From Desulfobacteraceae bacterium (GTDB lineage: Bacteria > Desulfobacterota > Desulfobacteria > Desulfobacterales > Desulfosalsimonadaceae): a stretch of 47,434 nucleotides of DNA. Shown one piece after another: positions 1-7,457 of this stretch. The notes under the pieces are model-generated. The model had not been told where the DNA came from. It did not search any database and saw only the letters and a list, made by a program, of their open reading frames with translations. The position numbers were made by a program, and so were the translations under genes. Location: NCBI GenBank assembly GCA_003597945.1, contig QZJS01000058.1, forward strand, positions 1 to 47,434, given 5' to 3'. Numbering within the stretch: position 1 is the first letter of the stretch; each line of letters starts with the position of its first letter.

Positions 1-789
1 CTTCCGCAGATTTCCGGTAAATGCGGGTTTTCGTTTTTCGAGAAAGGCCCGGGTGCCTTCCGCCGCGTCGCTGCTGGCAAAACAAAGGGCGAATGCATCA
101 ATTTCAATTTCACAACCCGAAGCGATGTCCACTTCCGTTCCATGATTGACGGCGTGTTTTGCGGCATTGAGGGAGACGCGGCCCTTGGAAACGATGCCGC
201 CGGCGGTTTTCATGGTTTCGGCCATGAGCTGATCCGGTGCGATGACCCGGTTGACGATGCCCATTTGAAGCGCATCTTGGGCGGAAAGCATTTTACCGGT
301 AAAGATCAGTTCCCTGGCCTGGTTTTTCCCAATGATGCGGGCCAGCCGCTGAGTCCCCCCGAATCCGGGTATCAGACCGAGGGTGATTTCCGGGAGCCCG
401 AATTTCGCGGTCTCGGACGCGTAGATGAAATCACAGGCAAGGGCGAGTTCAAGGCCGCCGCCAAGGGCGAACCCGTTGACCGCGGCAATCACCGGGATCG
501 GCAGTTTCTGAAAGGCGGTCATGGTCATGTGCCCGCGGGCCGCGAAGTATTTTGCTTCCAGCGCGTTAAGCTGGGCCAGCTCGGTGATGTCCGCGCCTGC
601 CACAAATGCTTTTTCTCCGGCACCCGTCATTATCAGGACGCGGATTTCCTCGTTTGCCGCGATTTCTCCGGCGGCCTCGTAGAGTTCCTGTAGAAGGGCC
701 GTATTGAGTGCGTTAAGGGCTTTTGGGCGGTTGATGGTCAGTATCGCGGTTCTATCCTGGATTTGGATGGTAAGGGATTCATATGACAT
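1..789 (-). CDS. Enoyl-CoA hydratase/crotonase family protein (3' end cut by window edge)
   Basis: The reverse strand reads as 263 uninterrupted codons from an ATG at 789; the stop lies just outside the window, so the protein is almost complete (family members are about 260 residues). It should hydrate 2-enoyl-CoA esters in the cytoplasm, in beta-oxidation or butyrate-type metabolism. Visible crotonase signatures are the oxyanion-hole segment FVAGADI (residues 62-68), the second oxyanion segment GGGLELALACD (110-120) with Glu114, and PEITLGLIPGFGGTQRL (133-149) with Glu134. The two glutamates sit where the catalytic pair of true hydratases lies, which favours hydratase over isomerase or dehalogenase activity. 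An AGGAGG ribosome site lies about 8 nt before the ATG. The exact substrate cannot be read from sequence; a 3-hydroxybutyryl-CoA dehydratase (crotonase) role is the usual one. Confidence 0.92.
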   Translation of the reverse strand, partial: MSYESLTIQIQDRTAILTINRPKALNALNTALLQELYEAAGEIAANEEIRVLIMTGAGEKAFVAGADITELAQLNALEAKYFAARGHMTMTAFQKLPIPVIAAVNGFALGGGLELALACDFIYASETAKFGLPEITLGLIPGFGGTQRLARIIGKNQARELIFTGKMLSAQDALQMGIVNRVIAPDQLMAETMKTAGGIVSKGRVSLNAAKHAVNHGTEVDIASGCEIEIDAFALCFASSDAAEGTRAFLEKRKPAFTGNLRK

Positions 790-876
790 GGAATACGCCT
801 CCTGCTTTGATTTATTGATAAAAATTATTTTTTACGGCGATCCTGTTCGCTCTCGGATTTTTATAATTTTATCATA

Positions 877-911
877 CTGACGGCTTGGTAAAAAGATGGA
901 TTGTCCGTCAG
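877..911. repeat. Short inverted repeat, possible remnant of the 23.1-kb repeat family
   Basis: CTGACGG (877-883) is repeated inverted as CCGTCAG (905-911). The left side continues as GACGGCTTGGTAAAAAG (879-895), which differs from the arm of the large repeat at 23129 (GACGGCCTTGTAAAAAG) at two positions. It is probably a solo or eroded copy of the same element, or a weak hairpin. Confidence 0.4.
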
Positions 912-1012
912 TCACCCCATAGATGATCCGCAAGGTTTTGTCAAACGGAAGCATTCAACTGTGCAGGGTTAAGACCATGCAAATGATCTGTTAACATGAT
1001 CTGTTATTTAAC

Positions 1013-1042
1013 TTGACATATCGTCGATATTAATTTTATCTT
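1013..1042 (+). promoter_or_regulatory. Candidate sigma-70 promoter of the pmtA-like gene
   Basis: A perfect -35 box TTGACA lies at 1013-1018. A TATCTT -10 (four of six consensus bases) follows after 18 nt at 1037-1042. A near-palindrome ATATCGTCGATAT (1018-1030) overlaps the end of the -35 box and the spacer, so a repressor could act here. The same 13-mer recurs inside the gene at 1155-1167. Confidence 0.45.
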
Positions 1043-1128
1043 TATATTTTTAAAATCCAAAGCATGTGAACCTGATCGGCATCATTGTACCAAATATCTG
1101 ACATTTTCAAATCAGCGGAGTCGCAATC

Positions 1129-1770
1129 ATGGACGAAGCCTCCATATTGAATGCATATCGTCGATATGCGCGAAATTACAATCGGTTTTTCGGTAAGATT
1201 TTTGAACAAGGCCGCAGGCAGGTGGTGCGGTACATGAATTGTCAGCCTGGGGACCGCACCCTTGATGTGGGCATCGGTACGGGATTGTCGTTAAATTTTT
1301 ATCCCAAAGATACCCTTGTGGTGGGCATTGATATTTCTCCGGAGATGCTGGCCATGGCCCGCGAGGCAATTCATCGCAGTGATTCCCGTAATGTCTGCCT
1401 GTCGCTGATGGATGCCCAGAAATTGTGTTTTCCGGATGATACCTTTGACAAGGTGGCCGCTATGTATGTGGCATCGGTGGTTCCGGATCCGCAATCCATG
1501 ATTGCCGAGATCAAGCGGGTGTGCAAGCCCGACGGTGATATTTTCATTCTCAATCATTTCAGCAACGGCCATCTGCTGCCCAAGATGATCGAGAAAATAT
1601 TTGCGCCATTTGAAAATGTCATCGGTTTTCGGCCCCATTTTCCCCTGGACCACTTTATCGACAACGCGGCGCTGAAAGTGGTCTCCTTGTCGCAGGTCAA
1701 TCTTTTCGGATATTGGACGCTGATTCATGCCAAAAACGAAGAGCCGGATTCCAATCGTATCGCATCATAA
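1129..1770 (+). CDS. pmtA: PmtA-type phosphatidylethanolamine N-methyltransferase (class I SAM methyltransferase)
   Basis: This 213-residue protein would transfer methyl groups from S-adenosylmethionine to phosphatidylethanolamine on the way to phosphatidylcholine, at the inner membrane surface. It has the SAM-binding motif I LDVGIGTGLSL (45-55) and the acidic end of strand 2, VVGIDIS (64-70). The N-terminal AYRRYARNYNRFFG pattern and the C-terminal HFSNGHLLPKMIEKIFAPF...GFRPHFPLDHF region resemble bacterial PmtA proteins rather than generic UbiE enzymes. The start is the first ATG after the candidate promoter. It is monocistronic. The methyltransferase fold is secure; phospholipid specificity is by resemblance only, and a small-molecule methyltransferase is the alternative. 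Confidence 0.75.
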   Translation: MDEASILNAYRRYARNYNRFFGKIFEQGRRQVVRYMNCQPGDRTLDVGIGTGLSLNFYPKDTLVVGIDISPEMLAMAREAIHRSDSRNVCLSLMDAQKLCFPDDTFDKVAAMYVASVVPDPQSMIAEIKRVCKPDGDIFILNHFSNGHLLPKMIEKIFAPFENVIGFRPHFPLDHFIDNAALKVVSLSQVNLFGYWTLIHAKNEEPDSNRIAS

Positions 1771-2012
1771 GTCAACTTACCGCAGCATTCCGGGGCCGTT
1801 TACACCCACACTGATACAGGCGTGTCGCCTTCACCCATCTTAAAATCTTAAAATCAGGTTTTTCGAACCCCAAAATCAGGTTTTCCCCGATTGCTTTTTG
1901 CGCCGGGGACATGTACAAAAAATACAAACAGCAAAACAGTGTTTGCGCCAATGAATAGTGTTGTGGCATAAAATCAGTTACTGCGGTTGATGTTTCATCC
2001 TGAGTTCGGTTT

Positions 2013-2088
2013 ACCAGAAAAAGCCAAATCTGCCGCGAGACAGAGACGGAAAGCCACGGGTCTCACTGAGACAGCCGGGTTGCCTGCA
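2013..2088 (+). ncRNA. GEMM-I class cyclic-dinucleotide riboswitch aptamer
   Basis: The RNA has the landmarks of the GEMM (c-di-GMP-I) family in order: a GCCAAATC segment (2023-2030) leading into a stem TCTGCC/GACAGA (2029-2034 with 2039-2044) capped by a GCGA tetraloop (GNRA); then GACGGAAAGCC (2045-2055), matching the family's GACGCAAAGCC; then a second hairpin with arms GTCTC (2060-2064) and GAGAC (2068-2072); and the 3' strand GCCGGGTTGCC (2074-2084), matching the family's conserved GCCGGGTTGCC-type end. Hand alignment to the Vibrio Vc2 aptamer puts G at the guanine-contacting position and swaps the neighbouring G-C pair to C-G, which favours c-di-GMP, but a cGAMP-binding relative is not excluded. 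It would sense the second messenger and control the SGNH lipoprotein. Confidence 0.8.
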
Positions 2089-2109
2089 AAAAGGTTCCCG
2101 GCTTTTTTT
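2073..2109 (+). terminator. Riboswitch-linked intrinsic terminator
   Basis: AGCCGGG (2073-2079) pairs perfectly with CCCGGCT (2097-2103), followed by a run of seven T (2103-2109). The left arm is also the conserved 3' strand of the GEMM aptamer, so aptamer folding and the terminator compete for the same bases. This is the usual design of a transcriptional ON switch; the direction is inferred. Confidence 0.8.
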
Positions 2110-2154
2110 GCGTGGTCAGGCATTCACAATTTTATAAAAACCAAGGAGATCGAA

Positions 2155-2907
2155 ATGAAAAAGAGGATTTTTCAAAAAAAATGGATTTTGCTTGCCCTGG
2201 TTCCGTTTCTAGTCGTCACCATCAGCGCGTGCAGCCTGATCACCAAACCTTACATCACCAATGCAGGCAACAACAAAATTGTCAACCTCGGGGATTCCAT
2301 TTTTGCATTGTCCGGTAGAATCAGCGATTACCTTCACAGCTATGCCGGCAAGACCTTCCGCCGGTATGCCACTTCCGGCGCCGAACTCAACGGCGGCCTG
2401 ATCGAGCCCTCGGTCTATTCCCAGTATACCCGGGCCAAAAATGATTACCGGACCATCGACACCATTTTTATGGACGGCGGTGGAAACGACATCCTGATTC
2501 CGGCCACCATGTATTTTGATCCCTACAACTGCAAGGTGGACTGGTGGGAGTCCGGGCTGTCCACCAAATGCAAGAATTTCATTAATGACATCTATGTTGA
2601 GGCCGTTACCCTGTTCAACCAGATGGGCCGGGATGGTGTTAAGAACTTGATTTTTCTTGGTTATTACAATATTAAATTTGGTGTTATCGGAACCACCGCG
2701 TTAAATCCGGCCGTGGCCTATGGAAACGGCAAACTTTCTCAGGCGATCGCAAACGCCACCGCGGGGCCGGGTTATCGGGTTTTTATTGATCCAAGATCAT
2801 CGATTACCAACAGCGACATCATCATCGACGGTGTCCATCCCAGCGACTCGGGATCCAAGAAGCTGGCGACGTTGATCTGGAATAAACTGAAGTATCTTCC
2901 CTATTAA
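2155..2907 (+). CDS. SGNH/GDSL-type hydrolase lipoprotein under riboswitch control
   Basis: The start is the ATG at 2155, preceded by AAGGAGATC; the longer in-frame reading from 1987 crosses the riboswitch. The 250-residue product has a lipoprotein signal peptide ending in TISAC (Cys26). SGNH blocks are visible: block I NLGDSIFAL with nucleophile Ser48, block III GGGND with Asn111, and block V DGVHPSDSG with Asp225 and His228. It should be a lipid-anchored, periplasm-facing or surface esterase, lipase or acetyl-hydrolase; the substrate is unknown. It lies just downstream of a GEMM riboswitch and terminator, so expression probably follows cyclic-dinucleotide levels, as for surface and biofilm functions. 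A strong terminator follows at 2948. The family is confident; substrate and localisation side are not. Confidence 0.8.
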   Translation: MKKRIFQKKWILLALVPFLVVTISACSLITKPYITNAGNNKIVNLGDSIFALSGRISDYLHSYAGKTFRRYATSGAELNGGLIEPSVYSQYTRAKNDYRTIDTIFMDGGGNDILIPATMYFDPYNCKVDWWESGLSTKCKNFINDIYVEAVTLFNQMGRDGVKNLIFLGYYNIKFGVIGTTALNPAVAYGNGKLSQAIANATAGPGYRVFIDPRSSITNSDIIIDGVHPSDSGSKKLATLIWNKLKYLPY

Positions 2908-2947
2908 TCCTTCCTGGTCGACCTGGTCGGTTGACCTTTTGACGCGA

Positions 2948-2982
2948 GGGGCTTCAGGCACGGACTTGAAGCCCCTTTTTTT
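2948..2982 (+). terminator. Intrinsic terminator after the SGNH lipoprotein
   Basis: GGGGCTTCA (2948-2956) and TGAAGCCCC (2967-2975) form a perfect 9-bp stem with a 10-nt loop, followed by seven T (2976-2982). It separates this gene from the convergent gene at 3154. Confidence 0.9.
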
Positions 2983-3153
2983 ATGGCCGGGCGGGTTCGG
3001 TCTCGAATGCATCGATTCTGAATTGGCTCTGAGCAGGCCAGTGGGCATTGTCCTGAAATAAATATGATATTATGATATACGGTGCTTATAGGGCCAGTGC
3101 ATCTCGAACGGCGCATGATGATGCGTTCGGTCTCGGCTGCTTTGTGAGTGGGA

Positions 3154-4254
3154 TCAGTTTCTTCCATAAACCCGGGGCCGCAGGAAGCGGTAAAAACCGT
3201 CATTTTCCTCCAGTTCAATGGTGCCGGCCTCGTCATTGAAATATTTTTCCCTTGCCGCCTTAAGCTTTTCTTCCAGTTCCGGACCTTCAAACCGGGCCGC
3301 CAGCGCATCCCGCTCTTCCATGTAACGATATCCGGTTTCCCATCGCTGATTTCGGATGGCGTCATACTCAGTCATTTTTTCGACCTGTTCTTCGGTAAAT
3401 CCCATCTGCCGCCGGACTTTGTTGATTTCCCACTGGCGCTGTTCCGGACTCATCTGCTGAAGTTCTTCCTGGACGGATTCAAGGCTTAAAAATACCTTTG
3501 CCGACATGTCCTTGTATTCCAGTACAAATTCTTCCGCTGTGTTTTCATATGTCTGGAGCAGCGCATTGTGAAACATGTCCAGTTTTTCATCAATGGTGGT
3601 ATCATAGGATTGCTCCAGCAAAGCCATGGTGTCCTGCATGGCTTTTTTGCGCGCATCCGTTGCCAGCATTTCGCCGGACCAGATTTCCATGGCGTCCTCA
3701 CCGAACATGGATTCTCTCATCTCCCAGAGAAAAAGTTTTTTTTCGGCCTCCGACATTTGTTCCAGCAGCGCCGCGTTTTCGTCCAGCCAGGCATGATAGG
3801 CTTCCAGTTGGGAAAGAGTGTCGAAAATGGCGTCCGCCTGGTCCGGAAAGGCGCGCCGGATGACGCGGACAAACAGATTTTCGCCGTCTTCTCCGGGAAA
3901 CAGGGAAAGGATGTAGCGTTTGACATTGAGCAGGCTGGCCTGGGTGCTTTTTTTTGCGATGGTTTTGCCGTAATTTTTTTGCAGTTCCTTTACCACCTGA
4001 TCCTCGAATGCCTTTTTTTCAATTTCTGCGGGCGTTTGGGTTCCATCGTTTTCGTTTGCGGATAACCCTAACCCCTTTTTTGCCCTGTCGATGGGAGAAG
4101 TCAGCGCGGGTCCCCCTGAGGAGACGATGCCCCCGGCATCAGAGGTCGTCTTTTCATCGGCAACGCGGAGGATGAAATAACCAAAGACCATCATCAACGT
4201 CAATCCTGCCGCGAGAACCGCCAGTTTAATCTTGTTGCCCGTGGTGATTTTCAT
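3154..4254 (-). CDS. Lipase-chaperone-like (LifO/Lif) membrane-anchored protein
   Basis: This 366-residue protein has one N-terminal membrane segment (about 9-29) and then a polar, mostly helical, Glu/Gln/Arg-rich periplasmic domain. The pattern EMRESMFGEDAMEIWSGE followed by helices rich in EEL, EEQ and EKL resembles the Lipase_chap family (LifO), steric foldases that stay in the inner membrane and fold a secreted lipase in the periplasm. Typical family features (an N-terminal anchor, a Pro/Ser-rich linker about 45-60, an extended helical scaffold, about 340 residues) agree. The family's RxxFDY-type motif is not clearly seen, so this is a family-level guess. No classical GxSxG lipase gene lies next to it; the nearest esterase is the convergent SGNH lipoprotein. 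It is downstream of the amidohydrolase gene, 22 nt away, and probably co-transcribed. Confidence 0.5.
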   Translation of the reverse strand: MKITTGNKIKLAVLAAGLTLMMVFGYFILRVADEKTTSDAGGIVSSGGPALTSPIDRAKKGLGLSANENDGTQTPAEIEKKAFEDQVVKELQKNYGKTIAKKSTQASLLNVKRYILSLFPGEDGENLFVRVIRRAFPDQADAIFDTLSQLEAYHAWLDENAALLEQMSEAEKKLFLWEMRESMFGEDAMEIWSGEMLATDARKKAMQDTMALLEQSYDTTIDEKLDMFHNALLQTYENTAEEFVLEYKDMSAKVFLSLESVQEELQQMSPEQRQWEINKVRRQMGFTEEQVEKMTEYDAIRNQRWETGYRYMEERDALAARFEGPELEEKLKAAREKYFNDEAGTIELEENDGFYRFLRPRVYGRN

Positions 4255-4276
4255 CTTTTCTCCGTTTTTTTTGTTT

Positions 4277-5206
4277 TTAAAGCCGTTCCGGCCGGCCGGC
4301 CGATTGATCTATCCCGAAGAAATCCGCGGCGTTTTTCCACAACACCCGCTCCAGCAGGCACGGGTCAAAGCCGCCGGCACGGATCCATTTGAGTTCCCGG
4401 TCCCAGGCATAGGGGATATTGGGAAAGTCGGAGCCGTACATGACGCGGTCGATTCTCAGGTCGCTCAGTTTTACGGGATTGACGACGGGGAAGTAATCCG
4501 TAAGCGCCATGGCGGTATCGAGCCAGAGGGTATCATATTTTTCAATCAAATGCTGGTAGGGGACAAACTCATCTACTCCCAGGTGGGGAACGCATATTTT
4601 CAAGCGGGGAAAATCCACAAGCACCCGTTCGAGTTTGTCGGCGCCGCAAAGCAGATATGGATCGCATTTATACGCGGGGCTTTTGGGTTCCCGGCTCACA
4701 TGCATGACAAGGGGCTTTCCCGCCGCCTGGCATGTCTCATAGATCTCGGTCATTTCATCGGCGTTTGTGTCGAAGCACTGGACATGGGCATGCAGTTTGA
4801 CGCCTTTCAGCCCCATGCTGAAGGCATTTTCCAGGATACGCCCGGCGTTTTCCTCGCCGGGAAATACCGTGGCCATGCCGGTGACCCGTCCCGGATATTT
4901 TTCGCAGAGGCGTTTCATGTATTCATTCAAAAAATCGGCCATGCCGGGCTTGTGGGCGTACTGAAAGGCCACCACATGGCCCACGCCCCTTGAAAGCAGA
5001 TAATCAATGACCTCTTTGGAACCGAACCGGTAGCGTATGGGCCAGGCGAACTGATCGAACCATTCCCGTATGGCGTTAAATATCGCGGAAGGAAAAACAT
5101 GAACATGGGCATCCACGATAAAGGGAAGATCGTCCGGGACGCGATTGTCCTCGGGATCATTTAAGGCCGGAAGTCTGATGTGCCGCTCCTGCTCCTGGTA
5201 TTCCAT
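4277..5206 (-). CDS. Amidohydrolase family metal-dependent hydrolase (ACMSD-like TIM barrel)
   Basis: This 309-residue cytoplasmic protein has the Amidohydro_2 pattern: the metal-binding HxH motif in VDAHVHVF (His34, His36), a strand ending in VKLHAH, LVMHVS, the CVPHLG histidine and the terminal Asp in MYGSDFPN. Relatives include aminocarboxymuconate-semialdehyde decarboxylase and gamma-resorcylate decarboxylase, so a decarboxylase or hydrolase of a small carboxylic acid is possible; the substrate cannot be told. It is the first gene of a likely two-gene minus-strand unit with the lipase-chaperone-like gene and diverges from the yyaL-like gene. Confidence 0.85.
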   Translation of the reverse strand: MEYQEQERHIRLPALNDPEDNRVPDDLPFIVDAHVHVFPSAIFNAIREWFDQFAWPIRYRFGSKEVIDYLLSRGVGHVVAFQYAHKPGMADFLNEYMKRLCEKYPGRVTGMATVFPGEENAGRILENAFSMGLKGVKLHAHVQCFDTNADEMTEIYETCQAAGKPLVMHVSREPKSPAYKCDPYLLCGADKLERVLVDFPRLKICVPHLGVDEFVPYQHLIEKYDTLWLDTAMALTDYFPVVNPVKLSDLRIDRVMYGSDFPNIPYAWDRELKWIRAGGFDPCLLERVLWKNAADFFGIDQSAGRPERL

Positions 5207-5288
5207 GAGATAACCTTTGATTCTGATTTTATGGTATAAAATATCGGAATATAAAAATGGAACCCATGGTTTTCAAATGGTTCCCGTG

Positions 5289-5317
5289 TTGCGTTGTCTC
5301 TTTTTCGGTCCTATATT
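5289..5317 (+). promoter_or_regulatory. Candidate promoter of the yyaL-like operon
   Basis: TTGCGT (5289-5294) and TATATT (5312-5317, five of six consensus bases) are 17 nt apart and precede the ATG at 5353. The -35 match is weak. Confidence 0.35.
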
Positions 5318-5352
5318 GATAAAACACACAAGGTGGAAAGGAGATACGGTAC

Positions 5353-7440
5353 ATGAAAACCAACCGGCTGATCAATGAAAAAAGTCCCTATTTGCTTCAG
5401 CATGCTCACAATCCCGTGGACTGGCATCCCTGGTCCGAAAAGACGTTTGAAAAGGCCGCGGATCAGGACAAGCCGGTCTTTCTTTCCATCGGGTATGCCA
5501 CCTGCCACTGGTGCCACGTCATGGAAAAAGAATCCTTTGAGGACGAAGAGGCCGCCGCCTATATCAACGATACGTTCATCCCCGTCAAGGTGGACCGCGA
5601 AGAGCGGCCCGACGTGGATGCCGTCTACATGGCGGTCTGCCAGATGCTGACCCGCCGGGGCGGCTGGCCCCTGACCATCCTGATGACGCCGGATAAAAAA
5701 CCGTTTTTTGCCGGTACCTATATACCAAAGGGCGGCCGTTTCGGCCAGGGCGGTCTCATTGATCTCTGCCTGCAGGTCAAGCATCTCTGGAACCAGGACC
5801 GGGAAAAGATCTTAGAATCGGCTGCGTCCATTTTCGGCCATCTTGACGGCGCGTTTTCCTTTACTGCCGCCGAAGAGATCGGCGAGCCGGTCCTGCGGCA
5901 GGCCTACGACATGATCCGCGCGGATTATGATCCCCGATCCGGCGGGTTTGACCCGGCTCCCAAATTCCCAACGCCCCATCGGCTTTCTTTTCTGCTGCGT
6001 CATTACCATCGTACCGGCGATGAAAACGCCTTAAACATGGTCCGCCATACCCTTGAAGCCATGCGGCGCGGCGGGATCTGGGATCATGTCGGTTTCGGGT
6101 TTCATCGGTATTCCACGGACGCGCGCTGGTTGCTTCCCCATTTTGAAAAGATGCTCTATGACCAGGCCCTTCTGGCCATCGCCTATCTTGAAACTTTTCA
6201 GATCACGGGGGATCGGTTTTTCGCCGACACCGCCGAAGAGATTTTCACCTACGTGCTTGGAGATATGACCGCTGAATCCGGCGGGTTTTTTGCGGCCGAA
6301 GATGCCGACAGCGAAGGGGAGGAGGGGAAATTTTACGTCTGGAGTCGATCGGAATTCATCTCGGTCCTAGGAGCTGATGAGGGGAATTTCTGGGCCGATA
6401 TTTTCAATTTGACCGCCGAAGGAAATTTCACCGATGAGGCCACAAAGAAGAAAACCGGCGCCAATATACCCCATCTCACGATGTCGTTGGACAAATGGGC
6501 GGAAAAAAGCGGCATAACCGGCCCGGAAACGGCATCCCGATGGGAAGCGGCCCGGCAAAAGCTGTTTGATCATCGTAAAGAGCGGATCCATCCGCTTAAG
6601 GATGATAAGATCCTTACGGACTGGAACGGACTGATGATGGCGGCCCTGGCCTACGGCGGCCGGGTGCTCAAAAAGCCGGAATACGCGGCGGCGGCCGAAA
6701 AAGCCGCAAAATTCATTGAGACGCATCTGGAAGATCCGGAGGGCCGCCTGCTTCACCGGTACCGGGACGGCGAATCCGGGATTGCGGCCCATGCCGATGA
6801 TTACGCCTTTATGATCTGGGGACTTTGCGAGCTTTACCGGACCACCTTTGATTCGGCCCACCTGGCCCGGGCCGTGCGGCTCCAGGAACGGATGCTCACC
6901 GATTTCCGGGACGCGGGCAACGGCGGCTTTTTTATGACCGCCGGGACCAGCCGGGATCTGCCGGTCCGCCCCAAATCCCTTTACGACGGGGCCGTGCCTT
7001 CGGCCAATTCAGTGGCCCTGCTCAACCTGCTCCGGTTGTCGCGGATGACCGGCCGGACCCAATGGGCCGACGAAGCGGCCGCCCTCGGCCGGAGCGTCTC
7101 CGGTTCGGTAAAAGCCCATCCCTCCGGCTATACCCAGCTTCTTGTGGGAATTGATTTTGCCCTGGGAAATCAACTCGACGTGGTGCTCGCGGGAGATCCG
7201 GACGACCGCTCTTTCCGTGAGATGCTCTCGATATTAAATGACGGATTTTATCCCCATCATGTGGTATTATTAAAATCATCTTCCGGCGGCGACGCCCTGG
7301 CCCGGGTGGCCGGGTTTACCGAATCGATGCAACCCGTGGACGGGAAAACCACCGCTTATGCGTGCCGGAATTTTGCCTGCGGCCGGCCCATAACCGACGC
7401 GGGAGAATTTTCTGAAATGATTGGTGAAAAGAACCCATAA
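5353..7440 (+). CDS. YyaL/DUF255 family thioredoxin-domain protein (SPATA20-like)
   Basis: This 695-residue protein has the hallmark start [17 protein letters not shown] (11-27) and a thioredoxin-like active site CHWCH (Cys51-His55). A long alpha/alpha-barrel region like N-acylglucosamine 2-epimerases or glycosidases follows (for example the [11 protein letters not shown] and [11 protein letters not shown] segments). The family runs from bacteria to human SPATA20; its biochemical role is not established. No secretion signal is visible, so it is cytoplasmic. The start has an AAGGAG site 9 nt upstream. It is followed after 17 nt by a rhodanese-ferritin gene, so the pair is probably one operon, with a redox or sulfur theme. 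Confidence 0.9.
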   Translation: MKTNRLINEKSPYLLQHAHNPVDWHPWSEKTFEKAADQDKPVFLSIGYATCHWCHVMEKESFEDEEAAAYINDTFIPVKVDREERPDVDAVYMAVCQMLTRRGGWPLTILMTPDKKPFFAGTYIPKGGRFGQGGLIDLCLQVKHLWNQDREKILESAASIFGHLDGAFSFTAAEEIGEPVLRQAYDMIRADYDPRSGGFDPAPKFPTPHRLSFLLRHYHRTGDENALNMVRHTLEAMRRGGIWDHVGFGFHRYSTDARWLLPHFEKMLYDQALLAIAYLETFQITGDRFFADTAEEIFTYVLGDMTAESGGFFAAEDADSEGEEGKFYVWSRSEFISVLGADEGNFWADIFNLTAEGNFTDEATKKKTGANIPHLTMSLDKWAEKSGITGPETASRWEAARQKLFDHRKERIHPLKDDKILTDWNGLMMAALAYGGRVLKKPEYAAAAEKAAKFIETHLEDPEGRLLHRYRDGESGIAAHADDYAFMIWGLCELYRTTFDSAHLARAVRLQERMLTDFRDAGNGGFFMTAGTSRDLPVRPKSLYDGAVPSANSVALLNLLRLSRMTGRTQWADEAAALGRSVSGSVKAHPSGYTQLLVGIDFALGNQLDVVLAGDPDDRSFREMLSILNDGFYPHHVVLLKSSSGGDALARVAGFTESMQPVDGKTTAYACRNFACGRPITDAGEFSEMIGEKNP

Positions 7441-7457
7441 AGGAGCGCAGTCCGGCA

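Larger units (their letters stand above)
790..1128. other. Intergenic region between divergent crotonase and pmtA-like genes
   Basis: No gene is apparent here. The stretch is AT-richer than its flanks. It holds a small inverted repeat (CTGACGG at 877-883, CCGTCAG at 905-911) whose left half resembles the long repeat near 23.1 kb, and a candidate promoter for the downstream methyltransferase at 1013-1042. Confidence 0.6.
1771..2154. other. Leader region with direct repeats and a GEMM riboswitch
   Basis: No protein gene is supported between the methyltransferase and the SGNH lipoprotein. An open frame extends upstream from the lipoprotein start to 1987, but it runs through the structured RNA and lacks a ribosome site. 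The region holds two direct repeats of AAAATCAGGTTTT (1852-1864 and 1874-1886, 22 nt apart), then the riboswitch and terminator listed separately. Confidence 0.65.

Noticed and set aside
142-693. Plus-strand 183-residue open frame
   Set aside because: It is antisense to the crotonase gene, which has catalytic motifs and a ribosome site.
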